A stretch of DNA of 64,000 nucleotides from Chryseosolibacter sp049791675 (GCA_049791675.1 JBARAD010000187.1:1-64000), one strand, 5' to 3'. Counted from the stretch's first letter, positions 1 through 8,560 are shown. The notes: generated by a model from the letters alone, not told the origin. Numbers and translations are program-made.

Positions 1-215
1 TAGTCCTACTCTGTCATGTTATCCGATTATCAAAACCCTGAAGGGGTTCAATTTGATTAGCCCTGGGTTTCAACCCAGGGTTAAATGGAGAGCGTAAACA
101 GTTTGCCCCAGGAAAGTCCTTTCCACGTCCGCACTATCGGGCAAACGGAGGCAAGCCTGATCGAAGTGAATTGCCGCATCCGACATAAAAATTCAAACGT
201 GACAAAGTAGGATTA
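1..215. mobile_element. MITE-like / REP-type non-autonomous element with terminal inverted repeats
   Basis: Positions 1-20 and 196-215 are inverted copies of each other: 17 of 20 positions match when the right end is reverse-complemented. Between them lie two palindromes, AACCC/GGGTT at 34-48 and CCCTGGGTT/AACCCAGGG at 61-80. No reading frame of useful length is present, so the element cannot encode its own transposase. Short hairpins of this kind are mobilised in other bacteria by REP-associated tyrosine transposases, and paired terminal repeats are the mark of MITEs; which applies here is inference. The left end coincides with the window edge, so target duplications cannot be checked and the element may extend further left. 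Confidence 0.5.
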
Positions 216-276
216 GGAATTGGGCATAATTTGAAATTTAAATTCTTGAATTGAACACTAGCCTTCGAAATCCCAC

Positions 277-350
277 GAATCTTAAATCTTGAATCTGGAA
301 TCTTGAATCTTGAATCTTGAACCTTAAATCTTAAACCTTAAACTTGAATT
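277..350. repeat. Degenerate heptanucleotide tandem repeat
   Basis: Nine consecutive in-phase 7-base units occupy 277-339, with consensus GAATCTT and the variants AAATCTT, GAATCTG, GAACCTT and AAACCTT. Related words continue to about 350, and similar words occur upstream (for example around 241-255). The region has no credible reading frame. Heptamer arrays are liable to slippage during replication, so length may differ between strains. A second heptamer locus with unit GCATTAG lies at 40112-40190. Confidence 0.75.
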
Positions 351-490
351 CGCCCTGCTAATGATCGTTAGTGATAAATTTTTTCCGGTTTTTCTTTGTC
401 GCACGAGGGGATTTTTGGCATATTCGTAGTTTAGAAAACCACAACAAGAATTTACTTTAAGCAAACGTTGTAGTATCAATAAAATACTTC

Positions 491-530
491 CCGCCCCTTC
501 CGGAAACTTCCGGAAGGGGCGGTTTCGTTT
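491..530 (+). terminator. Strong intrinsic hairpin upstream of leuC (terminator or attenuator)
   Basis: A perfect 13-bp stem (491-503 with 510-522, arm CCGCCCCTTCCGG) encloses a 6-base loop and is followed by the T-rich tract TTTCGTTT. It sits about 60 bases before the leuC start codon, with no gene upstream to terminate. That placement suggests transcriptional attenuation of the leucine operon rather than end-of-gene termination (inference). No leucine-rich leader peptide was found: the only nearby plus-strand small frame (361-429) has a single Leu codon, and no T-box features were recognised. Confidence 0.65.
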
Positions 531-583
531 CAAAGTAAACGATCCAAACTAACAGTTGTAAAGCAATTAGCAATCGAGGAGAA

Positions 584-2005
584 ATGAGTCACTCAGCCAA
601 AACATTGTTCGACAAAATCTGGGATGCCCACGTCGTAAAACACAGCGAAGGACACCCTGATGTCGTGTACATCGACAGACATTTTATTCATGAGGTAACA
701 AGCCCCCAGGCTTTTGATGGCCTCCGCAAAAGAAGTGTAAAGGTTTTTAATACGGCACGTACCACTGCAACTGCAGACCACAACGTTCCTACGAAAGATC
801 AGCACCTTCCCATCCGCGAAGCCCTTTCACGTCACCAGGTGGAAACCCTCAAGAAGAATTGCGCAGAATTCGGGATCAACCTGTATGACCTGGGCCATCC
901 CTTCCAGGGCATTGTGCATATCATAGGTCCCGAACTCGGCCTCACCCTGCCTGGAATGACCATTGTCTGCGGCGATAGCCACACCTCCACCCATGGTGCG
1001 TTTGGGAACATTGCCTTTGGAATCGGCACCAGCGAAGTTGAACAGGTGCTGGCGACCCAATGCGTATTGCAGTACAAACCCAAGCGCATGAAGATCGAAG
1101 TGAACGGGAAGCTGTCCAGGGGCGTATTGGCAAAAGATATTATCCTCTACATCATCGCAAAGATTTCCGCCAGCGGGGCAACCGGCTATTTCGTGGAATA
1201 TGCGGGCGATACCATCCGCAACCTTTCCATGGAAGCGCGGATGACGATATGCAACATGAGTATTGAAATGGGGGCGCGCGGTGGACTGATCGCTCCGGAT
1301 GAAACAACCTTCAACTATATCAAAGGCCGCGAGTTCGCTCCGAAGGGAGAACAGTTCGACCGGCTGGTGGAACAATGGAGACATCTTCAATCTGACGCAA
1401 ATGCAGAATTCGATCAGGTGCTGAAATTCGATGCCGCGGATATCGGTCCCATGATCACTTATGGAACCAACCCGGGCATGGGCATCAAGGTGACTGACCG
1501 TATCCCTACCGTTTCCGAACTAAAAGACATCAGCGAGCAAACATCCTTTTCAAAATCGCTGGAATATATGGGTCTCGAACCCGGAAGCCAATTGCTGGGA
1601 AAATCCGTCGATTATGTCTTCATCGGAAGCTGTACCAATGCACGTATTGAAGATCTGCGACTGGTAGCACAAATGGTCAAGGGAAAAAAGAAGGCACCCA
1701 ATGTTGAAGTGTGGGTCGTGCCTGGATCAAAACAGGTTGAGCAACAAGCGCGCAAAGAAGGCCTGGACAAAATATTTGAAGCAGCTGGTTTTGAACTACG
1801 CGAACCAGGCTGTTCCGCATGCCTGGCCATGAATGAAGATAAAATTCCCGCTGGCAAATATTGTATCTCCACCTCGAACAGAAACTTTGAGGGACGCCAG
1901 GGCCCCAAGTCCCGCACTTTCCTTGCAAGCCCGCTGAGCGCGGCTGCGGCCGCTATCACCGGCAGGGTTACGGATGTTCGCGAGTTCGAAATGACCAATG
2001 AATAA
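584..2005 (+). CDS. leuC: 3-isopropylmalate dehydratase, large subunit
   Basis: With LeuD it forms isopropylmalate isomerase, which interconverts 2- and 3-isopropylmalate in cytoplasmic leucine biosynthesis. The 473 residues match the usual family length. The three cysteines that ligate the [4Fe-4S] cluster are visible at about residues 350 (in GSCTNARIEDLR), 410 and 413 (in GCSACLAMN), and the aconitase-type CGDSHTSTHGAFG motif lies near residue 130. The start is preceded by the purine-rich ribosome site GAGGAGA. It is the first gene of a leuC-leuD-leuB-leuA run with gaps of 7-24 bases, so the four are probably one transcript. A terminator-like hairpin sits in its leader. Confidence 0.97.
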   Translation: MSHSAKTLFDKIWDAHVVKHSEGHPDVVYIDRHFIHEVTSPQAFDGLRKRSVKVFNTARTTATADHNVPTKDQHLPIREALSRHQVETLKKNCAEFGINLYDLGHPFQGIVHIIGPELGLTLPGMTIVCGDSHTSTHGAFGNIAFGIGTSEVEQVLATQCVLQYKPKRMKIEVNGKLSRGVLAKDIILYIIAKISASGATGYFVEYAGDTIRNLSMEARMTICNMSIEMGARGGLIAPDETTFNYIKGREFAPKGEQFDRLVEQWRHLQSDANAEFDQVLKFDAADIGPMITYGTNPGMGIKVTDRIPTVSELKDISEQTSFSKSLEYMGLEPGSQLLGKSVDYVFIGSCTNARIEDLRLVAQMVKGKKKAPNVEVWVVPGSKQVEQQARKEGLDKIFEAAGFELREPGCSACLAMNEDKIPAGKYCISTSNRNFEGRQGPKSRTFLASPLSAAAAAITGRVTDVREFEMTNE

Positions 2006-2026
2006 TACGTTTGACGATTTAAAGCC

Positions 2027-2611
2027 ATGAGCAAAGAGAAATTCATCACGCTAAAAAGTACGGCAGTTCCGCTGCCCATTGAAAATATTGATACCGACCA
2101 GATCATTCCTGCACGTTTTTTGAAAGCAACAACACGCGAAGGTTTCGGAGAAAACCTCTTTCGCGACTGGCGGTATGATGGCGAAGGCAAGCCAAAGGAT
2201 TTTGTGTTAAATGACAAAACGTATTCCGGAAAGATCCTCGTCGCCGGAAAGAATTTCGGATGCGGCAGCAGCCGGGAGCACGCTGCCTGGGCGATCGCTG
2301 ACGGCGGTTTCCGTGTTGTGATCTCCAGCTTCTTCGCGGACATCTTCAAAAACAACGCCCTGAATAACGCGCTGTTGCCTGTTCAGGTCACCGACACATT
2401 TTTGAAAAAGATCTTCGAGACCATCCACAAAAATGCATCGACGATCATCACGGTTAATCTCGAACAGCAAAAAGTTATCCTTGAAGATGGCAGCTCCGAA
2501 AGCTTTGATATCAATCCCTATAAGAAGACCTGTCTCATGAACGGCTATGATGATATTGACTATCTGCTGAACCTGAGGAACGAGATTAAACAATTTGAAC
2601 TGACCCACTAG
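2027..2611 (+). CDS. leuD: 3-isopropylmalate dehydratase, small subunit
   Basis: This is the swivelling small subunit of isopropylmalate isomerase, the partner of LeuC encoded 21 bases upstream. At 194 residues it has the bacterial LeuD length. It shows the family landmarks PIENIDTDQIIPARFL near residue 17 and GKNFGCGSSREHAAWAI around residue 79, the loop that contacts the substrate. leuB follows after only 7 bases. Nothing is truncated or unusual. Confidence 0.97.
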   Translation: MSKEKFITLKSTAVPLPIENIDTDQIIPARFLKATTREGFGENLFRDWRYDGEGKPKDFVLNDKTYSGKILVAGKNFGCGSSREHAAWAIADGGFRVVISSFFADIFKNNALNNALLPVQVTDTFLKKIFETIHKNASTIITVNLEQQKVILEDGSSESFDINPYKKTCLMNGYDDIDYLLNLRNEIKQFELTH

Positions 2612-2618
2612 TACAACA

Positions 2619-3719
2619 ATGAAGAAAAGAATCACCATCCTTCCGGGCGACGGAATCGGCAAAGAAGTGACAGCCTGCGGAAAGAAAGTGCTGGAGCAGG
2701 TTGCAGAATGCTTCGGCCATGAATTTGTTTTTGACTACGCACTCATCGGCCACGAAGCCATTGAAGCTACCGGGAATCCCCTTCCCGATGAAACGCTTGC
2801 CAAACTGAAAAATACAGACGCCATTTTGTTTGGCGCCGTGGGGCATCCGAAATACGACAACGATCCTTCTTTGCCCGTGAGACCTGAGCAGGGATTGCTG
2901 AAAATGCGCAAGGAGCTTGGCCTTTACGCCAACCTGAGGCCTATCAAATTGTTTGATGAGTTGCTTGGAGCCTCCAGCATCAAGCCCGAGATCCTGAAAG
3001 GCGCCGATATTCTTTTCTTTCGCGAACTGACCGGAGACGTTTACTTCGGCGAACGCGGTTACAAGAATGGACGCGATACAGCATACGACACCATGATCTA
3101 CTCAAGATACGAAGTAGAGCGCATTGCGCACAAAGCCTTCCAGGCAGCGCAGACCCGCCGAAACAAAGTCACTTCCGTAGACAAAGCGAATGTGCTTGAA
3201 AGCTCGCGCCTTTGGCGATCGGTAGTTCAGGAAGTAGCGAAGCAATATCCCGGCGTTGAAGTAGAACATATGTTCGTGGATGCCGCCGCGATGAAACTCA
3301 TTCAGAACCCGAGAAGTTTCGATGTGGTGGTCACGGGAAATCTTTTCGGCGATATTCTCACCGACGAAGCCTCGCAGATCGCGGGTTCCATGGGCATGCT
3401 TGCATCGGCTTCAGTGGGCGACACCGTAGGCTTATACGAGCCCATTCATGGAAGTGCGCATGACATCACCGGAAAAGGTATCGCCAATCCGTTGGCGTCT
3501 ATTCTATCCGCCGCGCTGATGCTGGATATTTCTTTTGGATTCAAAGAAGAAGCAGGTACCATCATCAAGGCTGTCGAAAGAACGCTGCAGGAAGGATACC
3601 GCACACGAGACATCGCAGATGCGAATACGCCGCATGAAAAGATCCTTGGCACAGAGGTGATGGGTAATGTCATCTGTAACCAGGTGCGAATGGTCGCCAA
3701 CATTTTGATAAACAATTGA
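2619..3719 (+). CDS. leuB: 3-isopropylmalate dehydrogenase
   Basis: It oxidises and decarboxylates 3-isopropylmalate to 2-oxoisocaproate with NAD+, the step after LeuCD. The 366-residue sequence shows the beta-decarboxylating dehydrogenase pattern: ILPGDGIGKEV at the N terminus, the LRPIK/RELTGDVYFGE substrate segment near residue 110-145, and the metal-binding run NLFGDILTDEASQ near residue 243. The stretch GLYEPIHGSAHDI near residue 272 is the cofactor loop. Third gene of the leu operon. Confidence 0.97.
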   Translation: MKKRITILPGDGIGKEVTACGKKVLEQVAECFGHEFVFDYALIGHEAIEATGNPLPDETLAKLKNTDAILFGAVGHPKYDNDPSLPVRPEQGLLKMRKELGLYANLRPIKLFDELLGASSIKPEILKGADILFFRELTGDVYFGERGYKNGRDTAYDTMIYSRYEVERIAHKAFQAAQTRRNKVTSVDKANVLESSRLWRSVVQEVAKQYPGVEVEHMFVDAAAMKLIQNPRSFDVVVTGNLFGDILTDEASQIAGSMGMLASASVGDTVGLYEPIHGSAHDITGKGIANPLASILSAALMLDISFGFKEEAGTIIKAVERTLQEGYRTRDIADANTPHEKILGTEVMGNVICNQVRMVANILINN

Positions 3720-3743
3720 ACCTGATAATCAAATAACAATATC

Positions 3744-4904
3744 ATGAGCCACAAAATTGAAATCTTCGACACTACATTGCGCGATGGAGAACAAGTGCCG
3801 GGCTGCCAGCTATCGACTGATGAAAAGGTGGTGATCGCCAGGGAACTCGAAGCGCTGGGTGTAGATGTTATTGAAGCGGGTTTTCCGATCTCAAGCCCGG
3901 GAGATTTCCTTTCGGTGATCGAAATTTCAAAGGCCGTGAAGGACATAAAAGTCTGCGCCCTTACGCGGTCGAAGAAAGATGACATAGATGTTGCTGCCGA
4001 AGCGCTGCGTTATGCGAAACGCGGCCGCATTCACACAGGTATTGGCTCTTCTGATATCCATATCAAACATAAATTCAATTCCACACGCGAGCAGGTGCTT
4101 GAACAAGGTGTGTGGGCGGTCAAGTACGCTAAAGAAAAAGGCGTCGAAGTGGAGTTCTTTGCCGAAGATGCAGGCCGCGCAGACCTGGTATTCCTCGCGC
4201 AAATGGTAGAAGCTGTGATCGAAGCCGGCGCCGATGTGGTCAATATTCCGGATACTACCGGCTATTGTTTGCCCCACCTGTACGGCAAAAGGATCCTTTA
4301 TCTTTTCGAAAATGTGAAGAACATTCATAAGGCAACCATTTCCGTGCATTGTCACAATGACCTCGGTCTTGCAACTGCCAATACCATCTCCGGACTGATC
4401 AACGGCGCCAGACAGGCCGAAGTCACTATCAATGGAATCGGTGAAAGAGCTGGCAATACCTCTCTTGAGGAAATTGCCATGATCATCAAGACGCACAAAG
4501 ACCTTGATCTCCATACGAACATCAAATCCGAGAAGATTTACGCCATCAGCAAAATGGTTTCCGAAATGATGCGCATGCCTGTGCAGCCGAACAAGGCGAT
4601 CGTCGGCGCAAATGCTTTCGCACACTCTTCAGGCATCCACCAGGATGGGTTCCTCAAAAATTCCGAGAACTACGAAATCATCAATCCTGACGATGTGGGA
4701 GTACCCTGTTCTTCCATCGTACTGACCGCACGCAGCGGGCGCGCAGCGTTGAAACACAGACTTGAATTGCTGGGATACCAACCCAACAAGGCTGAACTCG
4801 ACCAGATCTACCACCACTTCCTGATCGTCGCTGACGAGAAAAAGAAGGTTGAAAATGAAGACCTGATTGCCCTGGTCGGACAGATACCGGTATTTACAAA
4901 ATAG
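3744..4904 (+). CDS. leuA: 2-isopropylmalate synthase, short form without regulatory domain
   Basis: It condenses acetyl-CoA with 2-oxoisovalerate, the committed step of leucine synthesis. The catalytic TIM barrel is clear: DTTLRDGEQVPG at residues 9-20, the metal ligands in HCHNDLGLA (His202 and His204), and GIGERAGNTSLEE near residue 231. The protein has only 386 residues, whereas enterobacterial LeuA has about 520; the C-terminal LeuA dimer domain that binds leucine is absent, leaving only a short linker-type tail. A homocitrate- or citramalate-synthase role is possible from sequence, but the place in the leu operon favours LeuA. Lack of the domain suggests weak or no leucine feedback at the enzyme level (inference). 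Confidence 0.9.
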   Translation: MSHKIEIFDTTLRDGEQVPGCQLSTDEKVVIARELEALGVDVIEAGFPISSPGDFLSVIEISKAVKDIKVCALTRSKKDDIDVAAEALRYAKRGRIHTGIGSSDIHIKHKFNSTREQVLEQGVWAVKYAKEKGVEVEFFAEDAGRADLVFLAQMVEAVIEAGADVVNIPDTTGYCLPHLYGKRILYLFENVKNIHKATISVHCHNDLGLATANTISGLINGARQAEVTINGIGERAGNTSLEEIAMIIKTHKDLDLHTNIKSEKIYAISKMVSEMMRMPVQPNKAIVGANAFAHSSGIHQDGFLKNSENYEIINPDDVGVPCSSIVLTARSGRAALKHRLELLGYQPNKAELDQIYHHFLIVADEKKKVENEDLIALVGQIPVFTK

Positions 4905-4977
4905 GTCGCTTAACACTTCATTCAATCTCCGGACTAACGTTGATCGCATGAAGTTTCTCGCTTTCAACTTCGTGACC

Positions 4978-5406
4978 ATGAACCATAGCATCAGTCTTTT
5001 ATTTTTCTGTAGCCTGCTCACCTTTACTGCCTGTCAGGAAAAATCGGGAGACCACAATCATGACGGCCACACCAAAAGCGAAAACAGCCCGAACAAGAAA
5101 CTGTATGATCAGGTCATGGAAGTACATGATGAAGTCATGCCGAAGATGAATGATCTGTACAAGGCAAAGGCAGCTTTGAAAAGCCGGCTTTCAGCGGCGC
5201 CGGACGACAAGCAGAAAGAAGAAATAAATGCAAAAATAGCGCAGATAGACGCCGCCAGCGAAGGCATGATGGTCTGGATGCGACAATTCAATCCGCTACC
5301 CGACAGTGCCGGAGAAGATACGGCCAAAGCCTATCTTGAAGCGGAGCTGACGAAAGTAAGAAAAGTAAAAGAAGATATTCTACGGGCGCTCGAAACCGCC
5401 AAATAA
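4978..5406 (+). CDS. Small predicted lipoprotein, function unknown
   Basis: From the ATG at 4978 the protein (142 residues) starts with a hydrophobic signal ending in LLTFTAC, which fits lipoprotein processing at the Cys. It continues with a His/Asp-rich stretch (DHNHDGH) and then a Lys/Glu-rich helical body with two likely coiled-coil segments. An in-frame ATG at 4948 would add ten residues before the signal and is less likely. It begins about 70 bases after leuA, and whether it belongs to the leu transcript is unclear. The His-rich segment could bind metal, but that is a guess. Proteins of this layout are common and uncharacterised in Bacteroidota. Confidence 0.75.
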   Translation: MNHSISLLFFCSLLTFTACQEKSGDHNHDGHTKSENSPNKKLYDQVMEVHDEVMPKMNDLYKAKAALKSRLSAAPDDKQKEEINAKIAQIDAASEGMMVWMRQFNPLPDSAGEDTAKAYLEAELTKVRKVKEDILRALETAK

Positions 5407-5536
5407 GATCCCGGCCTGGGCGTAAACCACATTGCTGAATTGTAATTCAGCCTTCTTGGGCAATAGCCCTTTTTATGCCCCTTATTAATCCTCAGTCTGA
5501 CCCTTTGCCGCTCCTGCTGACTTAAAAAAATTATTT

Positions 5537-5544
5537 TACCTTTG
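5537..5544 (+). promoter_or_regulatory. Bacteroidota -7 element upstream of gcvT
   Basis: TACCTTTG fits the phylum-specific -7 consensus TAnnTTTG. A CTG lies 20 bases upstream in place of the usual TTG -33 element. Transcription would begin near 5551, giving a leader of about a dozen bases before the gcvT start at 5564. Confidence 0.55.
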
Positions 5545-5563
5545 TGGCCATCTGGAATGCCCT

Positions 5564-6658
5564 ATGGAAGAAGTCAAACGCATACCCCTGAATGATCTGC
5601 ATGTTAAACTTGGCGGCAAGATGGTACCTTTTGCAGGGTACAATATGCCTGTCCGCTACTCCTCGGATATTGAGGAACATATGACCGTCAGAAACGGGGT
5701 TGGCGTTTTTGATGTCTCCCACATGGGCGAATTTACCATTAAGGGCCCGCATGCGCTCGACCTGATCCAGCGTGTGACTTCCAATGATGCATCCAAATTG
5801 GCCGACGGCCAGGCCCAGTACTCTTGCCTTCCGAATGACAAGGGCGGGATAGTGGATGATCTCATCATCTATAAAGTCCGCGATCATGATTACCTCATCG
5901 TAGTCAATGCCTCTAATATTGAAAAAGACTGGAACTGGTTTAGCCGCTTCAATACAAAAGGCGCGGAGATGCAAAATATCTCCGACGACACTTGCCTTTT
6001 CGCAGTACAGGGACCGAAGGCCATCACGGTTCTTAAGAAACTCACAGACACAGACCTCGAGGCTATCAAATATTACCATTTCGCCATCGGAAAACTTGCC
6101 GGCGTGGACCAGGTCATTATTTCCAATACCGGCTACACCGGTGCAGGTGGGTTTGAATTGTACATTCCCAAAGTTCACGCTGAAAAAGTGTGGAGCGCAC
6201 TTTTCGAAGCCGGAAAGGAATTCGACATGAAGCCCATTGGCCTTGGGGCCAGAGATACACTCAGACTGGAAATGGGCTTCTGCCTGTACGGAAACGATAT
6301 TGATGATACAACCTCTCCCCTGGAAGGAGGGCTGGGTTGGATCACAAAATTCACAAAAGAGTTTACCAATTCCGCCAACCTCAAAAAGCAAAAAGAAGAA
6401 GGGGTAAAACGAAAACTTGTCGGTTTCAAAATGATCGACAAAGGCATCCCCCGCCATGATTATTCCATCAAGGATGCATCCGGCAATGTGATTGGAAAGG
6501 TAACATCGGGAACGATATCACCTGTCCTGGGAGTAGGTATTGGTCTCGGATATGTGTCTGCCCAATCCAGCGCGCCCGGAAGCGAGATCTTCATCGACGT
6601 AAGGGGAAAAAGCCTGAAGGCCACCGTCCAGAAGACTCCTTTTATTTCTCAATCGTAA
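5564..6658 (+). CDS. gcvT: Aminomethyltransferase, glycine cleavage T protein
   Basis: It transfers the aminomethyl carbon from the lipoylated H protein to tetrahydrofolate and releases ammonia. The length (364 residues) and motifs fit GcvT rather than YgfZ: PFAGYNMPV near residue 23, DVSHMGEF at 50-57, the catalytic-Asp region GGIVDDLIIY near residue 92, and GYTGAGGFELY near residue 192. The C-terminal beta barrel is complete. The other gcv genes are not in this window. A 9-base gap separates it from the ComB-like gene, so the two are probably co-transcribed. Confidence 0.96.
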   Translation: MEEVKRIPLNDLHVKLGGKMVPFAGYNMPVRYSSDIEEHMTVRNGVGVFDVSHMGEFTIKGPHALDLIQRVTSNDASKLADGQAQYSCLPNDKGGIVDDLIIYKVRDHDYLIVVNASNIEKDWNWFSRFNTKGAEMQNISDDTCLFAVQGPKAITVLKKLTDTDLEAIKYYHFAIGKLAGVDQVIISNTGYTGAGGFELYIPKVHAEKVWSALFEAGKEFDMKPIGLGARDTLRLEMGFCLYGNDIDDTTSPLEGGLGWITKFTKEFTNSANLKKQKEEGVKRKLVGFKMIDKGIPRHDYSIKDASGNVIGKVTSGTISPVLGVGIGLGYVSAQSSAPGSEIFIDVRGKSLKATVQKTPFISQS

Positions 6659-6667
6659 GCGGATTTC

Positions 6668-7381
6668 ATGAAGCGAACCATAGACGTTTGTCTCTCCCCT
6701 GACCTTATGCATTTGTACAAGGTCCAGGATCTGACGGTAGTCGTAGTTGATATTTTAAGGGCCACTTCCTGTATGACAACAGCCTTTGCCCATGCCATAC
6801 ACAGCATCACGCCCTTTGCAAAACTTCCGGAATGCCTGGCCCTGAAGGCTGATGGCTATCTCACAGCGGGTGAAAGAGATGGAAAGAAAGTTGATGGATT
6901 CGATCTGGGTAACTCCCCTTTCGAATATATGGATCCGAAACTCACCGGAAAAAAGATTGCTTTCACCACCACGAATGGAACGCAGGCCATCGCCAAATCC
7001 ATTGGAGCAAAGAATATCATTATCGGTTCCTTCCTGAATCTTTCCGCCGTCGTTAAATACCTGCGCGAGGTACCTACCGATATTCTTATTGTATGCTCGG
7101 GGTGGAAGGGTAAAGTTAATCTTGAAGACACCATTTACGCGGGAGCATTGGTCGAAAACCTGAAAAATGATTTTGAATCGGCCTGTGACGCGCCCATCAT
7201 GGCCCAACGGTTATACCAGCAGGCGCGGCCCGATCTGAAGGAATATCTCAAGGACTCCAGCCACATTAAGCGCCTTGAAAGACTCAATATCTATAAGGAC
7301 ATCGAGTTTTGCCTGACGGAAGATATGTACGATATAGTGCCCGCCATCACCGGAAATGTGATCACGGCGGTCACACCTTGA
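6668..7381 (+). CDS. 2-phosphosulfolactate phosphatase (ComB) family protein
   Basis: The 237-residue protein carries the ComB signatures VVVDILRATSCM near residue 25, the AGERDG segment near 68, FTTTNGTQAI near 99, and EDTIYAGALV near 152. In methanogens ComB releases phosphate from 2-phosphosulfolactate for coenzyme M synthesis. Bacteroidota do not make coenzyme M, so the product or substrate here is probably different, perhaps sulfolactate (inference). It lies directly behind gcvT and its last 11 bases overlap the 3' end of the convergent DUF5009 gene. Confidence 0.85.
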   Translation: MKRTIDVCLSPDLMHLYKVQDLTVVVVDILRATSCMTTAFAHAIHSITPFAKLPECLALKADGYLTAGERDGKKVDGFDLGNSPFEYMDPKLTGKKIAFTTTNGTQAIAKSIGAKNIIIGSFLNLSAVVKYLREVPTDILIVCSGWKGKVNLEDTIYAGALVENLKNDFESACDAPIMAQRLYQQARPDLKEYLKDSSHIKRLERLNIYKDIEFCLTEDMYDIVPAITGNVITAVTP

Positions 7382-8519
7382 TGTATATCTTTTTCTTGTC
7401 CAGGATATAGCCCACGGTCCAGTTCAGGAGCATAAAGAATACGGCAAACAGGAAGGACGCAAGGTAGGGCCCTGCAAGACTGCCGAACACATCCGCATAT
7501 ATCCACCGTTGTAAATTGGTGTCAGCGAAGGTGATCATCGCCATGACAGTAATCAGGATATCGGCCATAATGTAAATGAAAAGCGGATTCCTTCCGAAAA
7601 CAACAAAGAAATAAGTCCATTTCTGCTTCTTGTAGATCTCTATCGTGTAAATCAATACGGAGATGATCAGCAGGTCAAGCCCTACGGTAAGCATAACAAA
7701 GGAACTTGTCCAGATCTTTTTGTTGATGGGGAATGCCAGATCCCAGATAAAACCACCCAGCATTAACAGCGACCCTGCGATCATCAGCTTGGCTATTGTC
7801 TCATAGGAATTCCCATTCCTCCTGATAAAATCGCCCGCAAAGAATCCGGCGATAACATTGACGATCGAAGGCAGCGTGCTCAGCAGACCTTCCGGGTCAA
7901 AGGCAATACCCTCACCGTGATAAAGATGTTTGTCACCGAACAGGAGCAGGTCAAGTTTCAAACCTGCATTCCCGCTTAGGCTATAGGGATCGGAAGGATC
8001 TCCAAAAGCATACGATATGATCCAGTAACCGAATAAGGCAAGGACACTGAACCAGACAGCGAATTTCCTGGAACCGTAGTGGAGGATGATGGAAGCGAAG
8101 AAGTAACACAAGGCGATGCGTTGCAAGACGCCGGGGATCCGTGTCTCAGACAGCGGTTTCAACTCCAGTCCACCACCTTCCGCTTCCCGGAAAAAGGGGA
8201 ACCAGTACAGCAAAAAACCGATCAGAAAAATAATGAACGTGCGCTTCAGGATCTTGCTCCAGAAAACGGAATCCGGCTGATTTTCATATTTGTGCATCAC
8301 AAAAGCCATCGCATTACCGACGGCAAAAAGAAAGGAAGGAAATACCAGGTCAGTAGGCGTAAATCCGTGCCATGGGGCATGAAGTAAAGGTCCGTACACG
8401 TAGTCCCAGCTGCCCGGGCAGTTGACAATGATCATAAAACAGATGGTCATTCCCCTGAATACATCGAGGGCAAGGTAGCGTTCTTGTGGTCCGGCCATAG
8501 GTGAGGTTGTATGCCGCAC
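7371..8519 (-). CDS. DUF5009 / NagX-type multispanning membrane protein
   Basis: The 382-residue protein has about ten hydrophobic helices and opens with LALDVFRGMTICFMI, followed by FPSFLFAVGNAMAF. This pattern belongs to the family related to heparan-alpha-glucosaminide N-acetyltransferase, often called NagX or DUF5009. Members are thought to acetylate sugars across the inner membrane, but the substrate here is unknown. A second ATG at 8498 (MAGPQERY) may be the true start, since the first seven residues carry no family features. The gene is convergent with, and overlaps by 11 bases, the ComB-like gene. Confidence 0.85.
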   Translation of the reverse strand: MRHTTSPMAGPQERYLALDVFRGMTICFMIIVNCPGSWDYVYGPLLHAPWHGFTPTDLVFPSFLFAVGNAMAFVMHKYENQPDSVFWSKILKRTFIIFLIGFLLYWFPFFREAEGGGLELKPLSETRIPGVLQRIALCYFFASIILHYGSRKFAVWFSVLALFGYWIISYAFGDPSDPYSLSGNAGLKLDLLLFGDKHLYHGEGIAFDPEGLLSTLPSIVNVIAGFFAGDFIRRNGNSYETIAKLMIAGSLLMLGGFIWDLAFPINKKIWTSSFVMLTVGLDLLIISVLIYTIEIYKKQKWTYFFVVFGRNPLFIYIMADILITVMAMITFADTNLQRWIYADVFGSLAGPYLASFLFAVFFMLLNWTVGYILDKKKIYIKV

Positions 8520-8560
8520 AATATGCGGTACCTAAAAATATAAAATCATTGATCGCGAAG

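Noticed and set aside
105..180. Possible RNase P-like text AGGAAAGTCC near 112
   Set aside because: The conserved RNase P blocks do not follow, and the stretch lies inside the inverted-repeat element.
361..429. Small plus-strand frame upstream of leuC as a leader peptide
   Set aside because: It contains only one Leu codon in 22 residues, so it does not fit a leucine-sensing leader peptide.
827..1390. Minus-strand frames inside leuC, leuD and leuA regions
   Set aside because: These are shadows of well-defined enzyme genes; none shows a signature of its own.
5531..6457. Minus-strand frame of 308 codons
   Set aside because: It is the mirror of gcvT and has no family pattern, while gcvT motifs are clear on the plus strand.
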